Shown: positions 16,610-26,467, numbered from the stretch's first letter. The stretch is 64,000 bases of DNA from Desulfoluna spongiiphila (GCF_900101345.1 NZ_FMUX01000012.1:62001-126000); one strand, 5' to 3'. A program made the numbers and translations. Notes: a model not told the origin generated them from the letters alone.

Positions 16610-19600
16610 TTATTCTGCATTCTCCAGGGACGCCGCCATTTTTTCGCCGATTTTCTCGGCGGAGAGGCCAAAGAGCTCGTCTATGGAGACCAGCTCCAGG
16701 AAGGCATCATCCCAGGTGTGCCCCAGCTCCTGGACAATGTTGCGAATCCTCTCGTGCTTGCCCCCCAGGGCCTTGGTCTTGCTGTGCAGGGGAATGCGTC
16801 CCTCTTTGAAGGTGACGTTGATGGAGAGGATGAACTCGATGACGTTGGCATTTTTGGCGAGCACCGGAATGATAAGGGTGTTCTTGTCGTCTTTGTTCCC
16901 TTTGCCGATGAAGACGTTGCCTTCGCGCACGATGATGCTTTTGGTGCCCTTGAGCCGCGGGTCGCTCTCCACCCGGGAGGTGGTGTTGGCAAAGATCCCG
17001 TCCTTGTCCACCAGGGAGATGGTGGTTCCGGGGGTGGCCTCTCCCAGGAGGTTGAGGCCGTCGATGCGGTAGAGAAGGGTCCCTTTGATGCCGGAGATTA
17101 CCCCTTGCAGGTTCTTGAGGACCAGGACGTTGGTGCTGGTGAGCTGGGGCAGGGTGACGCCCCGGTGTTTCAGCGTGTCAAAGAGGATCCCTTCGAAGGT
17201 CTCGGTGATGCGGCTGGTGCCCACGGTGACGGTTTTGGCCTGGTGCTTGATGGCATCCACGGGTCGGGCCATGGCGTTGATGGCGTTTGCAAAGCAGCCG
17301 AAGAGCTTGTCCAGCATGTTGGACGGGGTGCCCTTGCAGTCGAAGTCCAGCTCAAAGTCCGCCGAGGGGAGTTTGCCTGCCAGGTACTTCAGGAGCAGGG
17401 TGATGTCCGAGGCGGTGTTGAACCCCAGGATGGGAGGCAGCTTTCCCTTGCGCCGGCTGGTGCGGAACTCCTTGTAGACCGTGGTGACCTTTTCACGAAA
17501 GGCCTTCTCCAGGATGATCTCATACAGGTTCATCCCCTTGGCCTCAAAGCTTGAGATGACCTTCTGGAGCCCTTTCCGGTGTTCGTAGATCACCCGGGAG
17601 CCTTCGTTGATGGCCAGGGCCGCATAGTATCCCCAGATGTGGCCGGCCAGGGTGTTGAGCACAGGGGCCAGGTGTTCGGAGATCTGGGGCACGTGAAAGA
17701 TGGTTGCCGCATAGTCGTTGAAGCGTTCCTCCCCTTCGCTGGCGATGACGATGGGGATGGCTTTGTGGGCGTGGAAAATGGCCGTGTCCTTGATGATGTC
17801 CCCCAGGACGCTCTCCCGGGTGCCGGCGGCACAGACGATGATCAGGGGTTCGGAGGAGAGGTCGATGTGCTTTTTGTCCTCCACAAAGTCGCTGGAGATG
17901 GTCTTGTAGCAGAGTTCGCTGAGCTTGATGCGGATTTCATCTGCCGAGGCTTTGTTGGCGCCGCTTCCCACCGATGCCCAGTAGGTGCGGCTCACGGCAT
18001 GGGTGAAGGCCGACTCCTTGATGGCCTCGGTCATACCCAGGACTTTTCGCATCTTGGGGGGAAGGGCCAGGAGCTCGCGGATCTCTTCCGAGATGAAACG
18101 GGCGTCGCGTTTTTTTGTCTCGGAGGCCAGGTGAAGCCCGATGAGGGCCCCTGCCACGATCTGGGAGTAAAAGGCTTTGGTGGAGGCCACGCTCATCTCG
18201 ATGTCGCGGCCGCTGCTGGTGTAGACCACCCCGTCCACCTTGAAGGTGAGGTCCGAGTCGCGGCGGTTGACGATGGCCAGGGTGGCGGCCCCTTTGGCCT
18301 TGACCATGTCCACGGCCAGGTTGGTGTCCGTGGTGGTGCCGGACTGACTGATGGCGATGACCAGCGCATCGGCCATGGTGTCGCCGTCGCCGTCGCCCAT
18401 CATGAACCCGGAGAGTTCCGAGGCCTTTAAGGGGCAGACCTGGATGGCTGGATCTCCCAGGTAGTGGGTGAAGAGGTGGGCGATGGCCTGGGCGGCGATG
18501 CCCGCCGTGCCCTGGCCCACGAGGAAGACGCGCTTGATGCTGCCGTCTTTGATGCGTGCAATGGTGTCATCCGGGATGGACCGGTTGCCGAGCATGGTCC
18601 TGCAGAGCTCTTTGTCACCGTCGATTTTCCAGCGGTTCTGCATGGTTTTTTCAACGGAAGCCGGGGCCTCGGAGATCTCTTTGAGAAAATAGTGGGGGAA
18701 ATCCTGGCGGTCGATGTCCCGGCTGGTGATTTCCGTCTCCATGACGGACTCCACGGTAACGGGGACCTCGGTGCCGTCGTAGTGGTAGGAGCGGATACCG
18801 GCCTCGGCCCCTTCAAGGCGGGCCCTGGTGCCGTCTAAGATCACGATCTGTCCGGAGACGGGCTCGCCGTTTTTGCCGGTGATGGTCTTTTCTCCGTTGA
18901 GCTTGATGTAGCGGGAGGTCTCCTCCACAAAGCCGTACACCTCGGAGACGGCGATGTAGTGGTCCTCGGCAATGCCCACGAAAAGGGCCTGGCCGCTGCC
19001 CTTCTGGGCAAGAAAGAGTTTGCCCGGGGCCAGGTCGGTCTGCATGGTGATGGCGTGGGACCCTTGAAAGTCATTGACGGCAAGGCGAAAGGCCTCTTCG
19101 ATGTCATGGCCCGCCTTGAGGTAGACCTCCACCTGCATGGGGATGACCTTGGTGTCCGTGGTGATCTCTTTCTGGAGGGTATCGAACCGGTCTTCGTACT
19201 CCCCCTTGAGGGAGACGTGGTTGTCGATGTCCCCGTTCAGGCTGACGTGGATGATGCCCGAGCGGGGGATGCGCCCGTCGGTGTTCTGGTTGTCCACCGG
19301 GTGGCAGTTGGCGTCGGTGATGGCCCCCACCGAGGCCCAGCGCGTATGGGAGGAGACGGTAAAATCGCTGCGCCTGAAGGTGGCCGCGACTTTCAGCAGC
19401 AGGTCGTTCCTGATCTGTCGCCGGAGAAAATCGACGTTGTCGCCCAGGCTGCCGATCTCTGCGGCCCGTTTGTAGACAAACGCGATGGAGGTGGTGGCCC
19501 CGCCCTCTTCCACGGCAACGGTGTTGTTAAGGAGGGTGTCTCCTGTGGACCGCTCATTCAAGGTCTCTTCAAGCCCTTCGGCCTGAAGGAAGGCCTTCAG

Positions 19601-20323
19601 CTTGGTCCAGGTCCCCTCAGGAAAGGTGAACATCACGGAGATGCCGGCGGAGTCCCGTCCCCGGACTTCGAGGCGGTTGATGGCGTTTAAGGTGGTGTTG
19701 ATTTTCTTGTAGGGGACGACCCAGCCGTTGCCGGACTGGATGAGCTCGGCCCCTGCCAGGTCCCGGACGCTTCGGACATTGGTCAGGGTCTCTTCGGTGA
19801 GGGACCAGGATATGTCCCGGAGGCTTTCCAGGGCCTCTGACACGGCGTCGGTGTCGGCAGGGGAGAGAAACCCCGCCTGGTCGGCAAAGGCCGCCTCTTC
19901 CCGGCCGAGGAGTTCGCGGATCGATGCGGCGGTACGGGTGAGGGCCTCAAGGTGGTCCTGGTCCCGGAGAAGCTGGGAAAAAAGGTGGTCCTCTTTGAAC
20001 CGGCAGGCCTCACGGTAGAGCTCGGCCACCTGCTGGCGGCCGCCGAGGTAGTCGGTGGTGAGCTCTCCCTTGGCCTCGATGACAGCGGCGAGCCCCTGCC
20101 CGGACAGGGCGGCTACGGCGTCTTGAAGGGAGGGCATGGGCGCGTCCGAGGGCCCTCGTTCAAAGGAGACAAGGCCTGCAAGGCCGCAGTGAAGGGTGGT
20201 GGGGGCATAGGGAAAGAGAACCCAGGCATGTCCGGTGTGCTCCTGGGGGCGCCTGCCGAAACAGATGGGGGCGTTGAGAAGTGAGCGCAGCGTGGTCCAG
20301 GGTGTTGCAAACGTCCTTTTCAT
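16610..20323 (-). CDS. Large GlmS-like amidotransferase with SIS domains
   Basis: A 1237-residue protein (E. coli GlmS has about 609). A GATase-II part shows CGLAGLVSFE (Cys46), RGRDSAG (221-227), SHTRWASVG (about 325), LNGDIDNH and TDTKVI, so the glutaminase residues are conserved. Two insertions stand out: 45 residues before the nucleophilic Cys and about 170 residues between CGLAG and RGRDSAG. Two SIS domains follow (SQSGTTTDT at 659-667; second around 780-885), then a roughly 300-residue C-terminal extension with no family I know. A class II glutaminase needs an N-terminal Cys, so a propeptide may be cleaved. The start at 20323 (MKRTFATPW) has GGAGAA upstream. It would make an amino sugar phosphate if active; monocistronic. 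Confidence 0.82.
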   Translation of the reverse strand: MKRTFATPWTTLRSLLNAPICFGRRPQEHTGHAWVLFPYAPTTLHCGLAGLVSFERGPSDAPMPSLQDAVAALSGQGLAAVIEAKGELTTDYLGGRQQVAELYREACRFKEDHLFSQLLRDQDHLEALTRTAASIRELLGREEAAFADQAGFLSPADTDAVSEALESLRDISWSLTEETLTNVRSVRDLAGAELIQSGNGWVVPYKKINTTLNAINRLEVRGRDSAGISVMFTFPEGTWTKLKAFLQAEGLEETLNERSTGDTLLNNTVAVEEGGATTSIAFVYKRAAEIGSLGDNVDFLRRQIRNDLLLKVAATFRRSDFTVSSHTRWASVGAITDANCHPVDNQNTDGRIPRSGIIHVSLNGDIDNHVSLKGEYEDRFDTLQKEITTDTKVIPMQVEVYLKAGHDIEEAFRLAVNDFQGSHAITMQTDLAPGKLFLAQKGSGQALFVGIAEDHYIAVSEVYGFVEETSRYIKLNGEKTITGKNGEPVSGQIVILDGTRARLEGAEAGIRSYHYDGTEVPVTVESVMETEITSRDIDRQDFPHYFLKEISEAPASVEKTMQNRWKIDGDKELCRTMLGNRSIPDDTIARIKDGSIKRVFLVGQGTAGIAAQAIAHLFTHYLGDPAIQVCPLKASELSGFMMGDGDGDTMADALVIAISQSGTTTDTNLAVDMVKAKGAATLAIVNRRDSDLTFKVDGVVYTSSGRDIEMSVASTKAFYSQIVAGALIGLHLASETKKRDARFISEEIRELLALPPKMRKVLGMTEAIKESAFTHAVSRTYWASVGSGANKASADEIRIKLSELCYKTISSDFVEDKKHIDLSSEPLIIVCAAGTRESVLGDIIKDTAIFHAHKAIPIVIASEGEERFNDYAATIFHVPQISEHLAPVLNTLAGHIWGYYAALAINEGSRVIYEHRKGLQKVISSFEAKGMNLYEIILEKAFREKVTTVYKEFRTSRRKGKLPPILGFNTASDITLLLKYLAGKLPSADFELDFDCKGTPSNMLDKLFGCFANAINAMARPVDAIKHQAKTVTVGTSRITETFEGILFDTLKHRGVTLPQLTSTNVLVLKNLQGVISGIKGTLLYRIDGLNLLGEATPGTTISLVDKDGIFANTTSRVESDPRLKGTKSIIVREGNVFIGKGNKDDKNTLIIPVLAKNANVIEFILSINVTFKEGRIPLHSKTKALGGKHERIRNIVQELGHTWDDAFLELVSIDELFGLSAEKIGEKMAASLENAE

Positions 20324-20686
20324 GGTGAGATTCTCCAATGGGTTATCCGGGCGCCGAGGGGAACCGGGCGCGTCTTGTAAATATGAGTGCTTCACGGTAT
20401 CGGGGTGGGCTCCGCGGCGGTTGTCCTTACGGAACGCGTCGTTTACGTGGGTTGGCGATGTCAATGGGCCGGGTGCCCTTGCCATGGAGACAGCAGCCGT
20501 GGGATGGTTCGGCACCTTCCGCACCTGGGCTGAGCATGGCAGGGGGACTGTTTTTCAGTGGGCCCCCGCAAACGAGAACCTCTTTTTCGGTACCCGGGAT
20601 GGCCCGTTGGCCATGACCGGGCTAACTTTTGAGTTATACCACAGCTTGCAGGCCGAGGTCCCCCAAAAAAACGGGACCCGGTCGTG
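20324..20686. other. Long leader region of the GlmS-like gene
   Basis: A 363-bp gap on the minus strand between the penicillin-binding protein gene and the GlmS-like gene. It contains a strong stem-loop at about 20597-20623 (CCCGG/CCGGG enclosing ATGGCC/GGCCAT). I looked for the conserved core of a glmS ribozyme and did not find it. No credible gene is present. Confidence 0.45.
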
Positions 20687-22081
20687 TCAGGAGTCGTTGG
20701 GTGTTTTCGCCTGTTGGGTATCGGCGATGTGGGGCCGGGGTGATTCAGGGGGGTGGCTGAAGTAGCAGGTGATGGCTTTTCTCGCATAGGCGCTTGCCCG
20801 GGTGCCGATGTACGCCTGGTGGCCCACCACCACGGCAATGGCCATGGAGCGGCCGGTTTTGTTCTCCTTGGCAAATCCCACGAACCAATCCACCCGAACG
20901 TCGCGGGCTTTGTTGGAGATGGACCCGGTTTTTCCGCCCAGGGTGAGGTTTTTCAAGACGGGGTCCCTGCGGTACCCGGCAAAGCTTTTGCGGGCGGTTC
21001 CGGACCGGATGGTGCGTTGCATGAGCTCATTGAGGGTGGAGGAGACCTTCTGGGGTACGGCCTGCCCCAGGCTGGGCGGGCGGGGAACGGTGAGCTCTTG
21101 GCCACCGGCTGTCACCACCGAGTCGACAAGGTACGGGGCGGGGATGTTTCCGCCGGTGACGGCGGTGGCGCCGATGAGGGCGCCGTGGAGGGGGGAGATA
21201 CGGGTGATCCGGTTGAACCCGCAGGCCACCTCTGCCCATTGGTAGGGGTCTTCACCGATGGCGAGGGTGCTTTTTTCCACCGGCAGATCAAAGGCGATTT
21301 CCTGGTTGAAGAGGAACCGTTCGGCGTAGCCCGACAGATTCTCCTTTTTAAGTTTGAGGGCACCCAGCTTGCCGAAGACCGGGTTCACGGACTGGGCAAA
21401 GGAGTCCCGGAAGGAGATGGTGTTGGTGTACTTGTTCTTCTTCTCGTTGAGCTGCCGTTTGTACAGGGTGTACTTGCCGCCGTTGAAGGAGAGGGTGCTC
21501 CGGGGGGTCAGCCCCAATTTTTCAGTGGCAGCCGAGGCCGTGATGATTTTAAAAATGCTGGCGGCTGGGTAGGCGGCCTCAAGGCTCGGGTTTTCTGCGT
21601 CCTCTTCCTTGCTGAATCCGGCCATGGAGAGGATTCTCCCGGTGGCGGGGTCCACGGCCACAGCCGCCACATACCGCGGCGTGCCGCGTTTTCTGGCGAT
21701 GTTGCGTTTGAACTCGTTGATGAGAAGGGCCTGGAGTTCCAGATCGAGGGTTGTGGTGAGGGTCAGCTCCTTGTCCCCCTGGGTGACCTGAAGTTTTTTA
21801 TGATCCAGGTGGGCCAGGGTGCGGGGATCGAGGAGGCCGCGAAGGCTGTCCTGGGTGAGGCGATTGGGGTTTTCCTGCCGGGAAGGGGCCGGTGGCGCAT
21901 CAAAAGCCGCCTTGATGCGAGGGGCAAAGGTCACCGCAAGGGCGATGACAAGGGCTGCCAGGACCCCTCCGGCCAGGCCGCGCAGCACGCCCTTTTTCAA
22001 GGTGTGGGATCGGGCTATGATTTTTTGGCGTTGCTTCAGGCTCTGCTGGTAAGCTCGCCAGTCCTGTTTTTGCTGTCGCAT
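20687..22081 (-). CDS. Penicillin-binding protein, transpeptidase domain
   Basis: A 464-residue protein with a short basic cytoplasmic tail, one membrane anchor (about 33-52, GLAGGVLAALVIALAVTFA) and a periplasmic transpeptidase domain. The three active-site motifs are present: SIFK (SxxK, about 175), SVN (SxN, about 237) and GGKTGS (KTG, about 394). There is no glycosyltransferase domain and only a short linker before the catalytic domain, so it is a small class B-like D,D-transpeptidase, acting in peptidoglycan cross-linking. It is transcribed in the same direction as metG but separated from it by a strong hairpin (22168-22204). Confidence 0.9.
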   Translation of the reverse strand: MRQQKQDWRAYQQSLKQRQKIIARSHTLKKGVLRGLAGGVLAALVIALAVTFAPRIKAAFDAPPAPSRQENPNRLTQDSLRGLLDPRTLAHLDHKKLQVTQGDKELTLTTTLDLELQALLINEFKRNIARKRGTPRYVAAVAVDPATGRILSMAGFSKEEDAENPSLEAAYPAASIFKIITASAATEKLGLTPRSTLSFNGGKYTLYKRQLNEKKNKYTNTISFRDSFAQSVNPVFGKLGALKLKKENLSGYAERFLFNQEIAFDLPVEKSTLAIGEDPYQWAEVACGFNRITRISPLHGALIGATAVTGGNIPAPYLVDSVVTAGGQELTVPRPPSLGQAVPQKVSSTLNELMQRTIRSGTARKSFAGYRRDPVLKNLTLGGKTGSISNKARDVRVDWFVGFAKENKTGRSMAIAVVVGHQAYIGTRASAYARKAITCYFSHPPESPRPHIADTQQAKTPNDS

Positions 22082-22167
22082 AGGTCTCGTCTGAGGTGTC
22101 GTGGTGTTTACAGTCGCCCCAAAACCAAGGAATACGTAGGGCAGTCAGCAAGCCGGGCTGTCACGGT

Positions 22168-22204
22168 ATTCAGGGCCCTGCCCCCAACGGGGACAGGGCT
22201 GAAT
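22168..22204 (-). terminator. Hairpin between metG and the PBP gene
   Basis: ATTCAG...CTGAAT flank an inner GGGCCCTGCCCC/GGGGACAGGG stem, giving a long nearly complete inverted repeat immediately after the metG stop codon. It lacks a T-run in the minus direction, so it may be a partial terminator or a 3'-end stabiliser. Confidence 0.55.
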
Positions 22205-22206
22205 GG

Positions 22207-24135
22207 CTACTTAACGGGTGTGCCCGGTTTCATCCCCTCCACGGCAAAGGTGGCAAGGGAAAAGTTTTTGCGCTTTGTGGCGGCAAGGAGCATGCCCTGG
22301 GACTCCACCCCCATGAGGGTGGCCGGGGCGAGGTTGGCCACCACCACCACCTGGGTGCCCTTGAGTTCTTCCGGGGCGTAGCTTTTGGCGATGCCGGCCA
22401 CGATGGTCCGGGGGGTGCCTTCTCCCAAGTCCACGGTGACCTTGAGGAGCTTGTTGGCCTTGGGGATGGGCTCCGCATCAAGGACCGTGCCCACGCGCAG
22501 GTCAAGGTTCTGGAAATCGTCGTAGCTGATCTCGGGCTTCAAGGGTGTTGCCAGGGCCTTTTTGGCCGGAGCGGGTTTTTCCTGGGCCTTCTCAAAGGCC
22601 TTGAGGTCAATGCGGGGGAACAGGGCCTTGACCTTGGTGATGGCTCCACCCGAGGGGAGGGTGCCCCAGGTCTCAAAGGAGGAGAGGGCCATGGGGGTGT
22701 CCCCGGCGCCCAGGTGTTCCAGCATGGTTTTAGCTGTGCCCGGCATGACCGGAGCGATGAGGCCCGCCACCACGCGGAGGCCTTCCAGCAGGTTGTACAT
22801 CACCGTTTTCAGGCGCGGGGCCTGGGCTTCGTCCTTGGCCAGGTCCCAGGGGGCGGTCTCGTCCACGTATTTGTTCATGCGGCTGATAAAGCCCCAGATC
22901 CCTTTCAGGGCCCGGTCAAAGGCAAAAAGAGGCATCTCGGTGCGGAAGGCTTCTATGGCCGCTGCAGCGTCCTCGGCCAGGGAGATCTCTCCCATGAGGG
23001 CGGCATCGGGCTCGGGGACCACCCCGCCGAAGTACTTGAAGCTCATGGCAACCACGCGGGAGAAGAGGTTCCCCAGGTCGTTGGCCAGGTCGTAGTTGAT
23101 GCGCTTGACGATGGCCTCTTCCGAGAAGTTGGAGTCGTGGCCGAAGGCCATGTCCCGCATGAGGAAGAACCGGTAAGCGTCCACCCCGTAGGTCTCCAGC
23201 AGGTAGTCGGGGCTTGCCACGTTGCCGAGGCTTTTGGACATCTTGGCGTCGCCCATGTTCCAGAACCCGTGGACGTTCAGGGTGTTGAAGGGGGCGAGGC
23301 CTGCAGCCTTGAGCATGGTGGGCCAGTAGATGGCATGGGTCTTGAGGATGTCCTTGGCCACGATGTGCTGCACCTTGGGCCAGAAGGTGGCGAACTTGTC
23401 GTCGTCGGGGTAGCCCAGGGCCGAGACGTAGTTGAGGAGGGCGTCGAACCAGACATAGGTGACGTAGTCCTCGTCAAAGGGGAGGGTGATACCCCAGGTG
23501 AGGCGCGTCTTGGGCCGGGAGATACAAAGATCTTCCAGGGGCTCCTTTAAAAAGGAGAGCACCTCGTTGCGGTACTGCTTGGGCCGGATGAAGTCGGGGT
23601 TGGCCTCGATGTAATCGATGAGCCACTGCTGGTACTTGCCCATGCGGAAGAAGTAGTTGGACTCCTTGATGCGTTTGGGCTCTTTTTTGTGGTCCGGGCA
23701 TTTTCCGTCCACCAGCTCGCGCTCCAGATAGAAACGCTCGCATCCCACGCAGTAGAGACCCTCATACTCCGAAAAGTAAATGTCCCCGTTGTCGTAGATC
23801 TTCTGGAGCATGTCGGCCACCACCTTTTTGTGGCTCTCATCGGTGGTGCGGATAAAGTGGTCGTTTTCAACGGAGAGTTTCGGCCAGAGGTTCTTGAAGA
23901 GGGCGCTGATTTCATCGGCGTACTCTTTGGGACTGCACCCGTTGGCCTCGGCGGCTTCGGCAATCTTGTCCCCGTGCTCGTCGGTGCCGGTGAGGAAAAA
24001 GGTCTCGGCGCCGAGCATTTTGTGGAACCGGCTCACCACGTCGGCTGCGATGGTGGTGTAGGCATGACCCAGGTGGGGCTTGGCGTTGACGTAGTAGATG
24101 GGCGTGGTGATATAAAAAGGATCGGTCTGGTTCAT
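22207..24135 (-). CDS. metG: Methionine--tRNA ligase
   Basis: A 642-residue methionyl-tRNA synthetase that charges tRNA-Met. The start at 24135 (MNQTDPFYITTPIYYVN) follows GAGATGAGA; the upstream extension is not family-like. Class I signatures are HLGH (about 21-24) and KMSKSLGN (about 300). The zinc-knuckle insert reads CVGCERFYLERELV then CPDH. The anticodon-binding helical domain runs about 390-520. A linker rich in Lys and Ala precedes a C-terminal tRNA-binding (Trbp111-like) domain, about 540-642 (FQNLDLRVGTVLDAEPIPKA). This is the long form with the appended dimerising domain. Neighbours are the RicT-like gene upstream and a PBP gene downstream. Confidence 0.97.
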   Translation of the reverse strand: MNQTDPFYITTPIYYVNAKPHLGHAYTTIAADVVSRFHKMLGAETFFLTGTDEHGDKIAEAAEANGCSPKEYADEISALFKNLWPKLSVENDHFIRTTDESHKKVVADMLQKIYDNGDIYFSEYEGLYCVGCERFYLERELVDGKCPDHKKEPKRIKESNYFFRMGKYQQWLIDYIEANPDFIRPKQYRNEVLSFLKEPLEDLCISRPKTRLTWGITLPFDEDYVTYVWFDALLNYVSALGYPDDDKFATFWPKVQHIVAKDILKTHAIYWPTMLKAAGLAPFNTLNVHGFWNMGDAKMSKSLGNVASPDYLLETYGVDAYRFFLMRDMAFGHDSNFSEEAIVKRINYDLANDLGNLFSRVVAMSFKYFGGVVPEPDAALMGEISLAEDAAAAIEAFRTEMPLFAFDRALKGIWGFISRMNKYVDETAPWDLAKDEAQAPRLKTVMYNLLEGLRVVAGLIAPVMPGTAKTMLEHLGAGDTPMALSSFETWGTLPSGGAITKVKALFPRIDLKAFEKAQEKPAPAKKALATPLKPEISYDDFQNLDLRVGTVLDAEPIPKANKLLKVTVDLGEGTPRTIVAGIAKSYAPEELKGTQVVVVANLAPATLMGVESQGMLLAATKRKNFSLATFAVEGMKPGTPVK

Positions 24136-24291
24136 GGATCTCATCTCTAAGTTGGTTCTGTTCAGGGTCGTGCCCATGGAACGACGGCCGGTGGTCGCCA
24201 ATTCCGGCTTCGCAAGGGGGCCACAGCCCCTGCCGGGACCGAAAACGGTCCGGCCGGGGGCATTAAAGGGGCCCTTGACGGGTCAGGCTTA

Positions 24292-25101
24292 TTATCCTTT
24301 GGGCTTATCCAGTTTGACGTTGTCCAGGTCGGCTTCGTACTCGCCGCCCTCATCAAGCCGCACGGTGAGACGGTTGCAGATGACATTGTGACGAATCACC
24401 TTGCCTCGGCCCTTGTCCGTTGTGACGAATTTACCCACCTTGGGATAGCGTTCTTTAAGCTTTTTGTAGGTGGCGTCTTCAAAGGTCAGGCAGCACATGA
24501 GCCGCCCGCAGAGACCGGATATTTTGGTGGGGTTGAGGGACAACCCCTGTTCCTTGGCCATCTTGATGGAGACAGGCTCGAATTTTTCGATGAAGGACGA
24601 GCAGCAGATCTCACGGCCGCATCGCCCCAGGCCGCCACACATTTTGGCCTGGTTTCGGATGCCCACCTGCCGCATTTCGATGCGCAGGCGGAACTGGCGG
24701 ACAAGGATCTTGACCAGCTCACGGAAGTCCACGCGGCCGTCGGCCGTGAAGAAAAAGGTGAGCTTGCTGGCGTCAAAGGTGCTTTCCACGGCAAAAAGGT
24801 TCATCTCCAGGCCGAGTTTATCCACCTGCTGCTGGCAGAAATCGTGGGCCTCGGTTTCCAGGAGAATGTTCTTTTCCCGTTGCCGGACGTCCTCCTCCGT
24901 TGCCAGGCGAAACACCTTTTTTAGCGGGCTGCCGGTCTCTTTTTTTTCGAGGGGTTCCGGCGGGGTGGCCACCACCCCTAAGCCGAGGCCCTGCTCGGTG
25001 GTGACGATCACCTTGTCGCCCACGTTGAGGACATAGGGACCGCTGTTGAAATCGTATATTTTTCCGGCGGGTTTGAACCGAATGCCGACTACTTTTTCCA
25101 T
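24292..25101 (-). CDS. PSP1/RicT-like regulatory iron-sulfur protein
   Basis: A 269-residue PSP1-domain protein (RicT/YaaT type). The start at 25101 (MEKVVGIRFKPAGK) is chosen because homology begins there. The central region carries the cysteine-rich family signature KMCGGLGRCGREICCSSF and SGLCGRLMCCLTFE; in Bacillus RicT such cysteines help bind iron-sulfur clusters in the Ric complex that affects RNase Y and mRNA maturation. In Gram-negatives the role is less clear. It lies between holB and metG, the same neighbourhood order (holB, PSP1, metG) as in many bacteria, which supports the assignment. Confidence 0.92.
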   Translation of the reverse strand: MEKVVGIRFKPAGKIYDFNSGPYVLNVGDKVIVTTEQGLGLGVVATPPEPLEKKETGSPLKKVFRLATEEDVRQREKNILLETEAHDFCQQQVDKLGLEMNLFAVESTFDASKLTFFFTADGRVDFRELVKILVRQFRLRIEMRQVGIRNQAKMCGGLGRCGREICCSSFIEKFEPVSIKMAKEQGLSLNPTKISGLCGRLMCCLTFEDATYKKLKERYPKVGKFVTTDKGRGKVIRHNVICNRLTVRLDEGGEYEADLDNVKLDKPKG

Positions 25102-25245
25102 AGGTCTGTGCCACACTGCTTGGGTGAAAAAGGGCTGCTCGTCGCATCTGTATGCGAAAAGCACGTATGCCCCTTTTGCACGGCGTAAGAAGGCTTTTCA
25201 GGCCTGCCGCGTCAAAGGGGCACGACAAAGGGAAACCGGGAATGG

Positions 25246-26262
25246 TCAGCTCTGCATCAGCTTTAACGCCATCACTTCCAGGGTGTGCCGCAACACGGTG
25301 TTGCCTTCGATGCGCTGAAGGGTGTCTCGAACCGTATCGGCCATGGCGGTGAGGCGCGACATGTCAAATCGAGCCGCATCGGCTTCCAGCTGCGGCATAA
25401 GATCGCGGTTTACAACGCGCTCAGGGTCTATCCTGCAGACCATCAGGTCGTGGAGGTAGTGCCCGATGAGGGAGAGGGACCGGATGGCCTTCTCCTTATC
25501 CCGACCCAGGACCTCGGCAAAGGCCAGGGCGTGGGACAGGTCCCCTCGTCCCGGCAGGGGAAGGGCCGTAAAAAGCCAGTTGCGCTGTGCCAGCCAGGCG
25601 TCCACGCCGCCCTTGCCCGAGATCATCTCACGGGCCCTGGCAAAGCTGCCGTCGCTCAAGGCCGCCACCGTTTCGGCCTGCTGGTGCGGCAGGTCGCTTT
25701 CTGCCATGAGGCAGCGCACCACGGTCTCTTGTTCAAGGGGCCGAAAGGCGATGAGCTGGCAGCGAGACAGGACCGTGGGCAAAAGCTCCGAAGGCTGGCA
25801 GGTGGTCAGGACAAAAAACGTCCCGGCCGGGGGCTCTTCCAGTACCTTTAAAAGCGCGTTGGCCGCTTCGCGGTTCATGCGGCCCGCTTCCCGGATGACA
25901 ATGACCCGATGGGTTGCCTCCAGGGGTTTTGCAAGCAGAGTATTGCATAGATCACGGATCTGCGCAATCTTGATATGGGCGCCGTCCGGCTCGATAACCC
26001 GGATATCCGGGTGGATTCCGGCTTCAATTTTCCGGCAGCTTCGGCAGGTGCCGCAGCGAAGGGAGAAGAAGGGGTGGGCAGGCGGCTCCGAAGGTGCTGT
26101 GGGGCCTTGGCAGTTGAGGCTTTGGGCCAGGGTGAGCGCCGCTTCGGCTTTGCCGGTTCCGGCCGGGCCGGAGAAGAGCAGGGCGTGGGGAAGGGTCTCG
26201 TGTTGTGTCATGGACAGGAGGCTGGAAAGGGGCTGCTCCTGTTCTCGAAAGTGTTCAAGCAT
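25246..26262 (-). CDS. holB: DNA polymerase III delta-prime subunit
   Basis: A 338-residue AAA+ clamp-loader subunit. The start at 26262 (MLEHFREQEQPLSSLL) is the family start; the frame stays open upstream with an unrelated composition. Motifs: Walker A GPAGTGKAEAAL (about 34-45), the zinc-binding cysteines CGTCRSCRKIEAG (about 72-84), REAGRMNREAANALLKVLEEPP (Walker B replaced, sensor region), FFVLTTCQPSELLPTVLSRCQ (SRC motif). C-terminal helical collar domain about 215-338. It loads the sliding clamp as part of the replication holoenzyme. Followed by the RicT-like gene. Confidence 0.93.
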   Translation of the reverse strand: MLEHFREQEQPLSSLLSMTQHETLPHALLFSGPAGTGKAEAALTLAQSLNCQGPTAPSEPPAHPFFSLRCGTCRSCRKIEAGIHPDIRVIEPDGAHIKIAQIRDLCNTLLAKPLEATHRVIVIREAGRMNREAANALLKVLEEPPAGTFFVLTTCQPSELLPTVLSRCQLIAFRPLEQETVVRCLMAESDLPHQQAETVAALSDGSFARAREMISGKGGVDAWLAQRNWLFTALPLPGRGDLSHALAFAEVLGRDKEKAIRSLSLIGHYLHDLMVCRIDPERVVNRDLMPQLEADAARFDMSRLTAMADTVRDTLQRIEGNTVLRHTLEVMALKLMQS

Positions 26263-26418
26263 AGAATTGTGCCACCTGTGTGGATGATGACGCGGGGTGT
26301 CCGGGTGGGGCGTCTTTTTAGCCAAAAAAAAAGCACGTGACTCGGGACGGCTTTGAGGCGGTTGCCTGTGCTTGCCGTCCCGGCAGTGCCTTGACAGTCC
26401 CGACGGATGTCGGGGACA

Positions 26419-26447
26419 CCGCCGAGCCGTTATCGGCGGGCGGTGCC
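26419..26447 (-). terminator. Hairpin downstream of the HU/IHF gene
   Basis: CACCGCC and GGGCGGTG enclose an inner GCCGA/TCGGC stem. It lies just beyond the stop codon of the HU-like gene on the minus strand. The T-run is poor, so the terminator call is moderate. Confidence 0.45.
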
Positions 26448-26467
26448 ATACCCGGAAAAAGGAGGCG

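Noticed and set aside
20324..20686. glmS ribozyme in the leader of the GlmS-like gene
   Set aside because: The leader has a strong hairpin, but I could not find the conserved ribozyme core. A covariance-model search would settle it.
20753..23550. Long plus-strand open frames (542 and 484 codons) opposite the PBP and metG genes
   Set aside because: They oppose genes with full active-site signatures and encode low-complexity Gly/Val/His-rich sequence.
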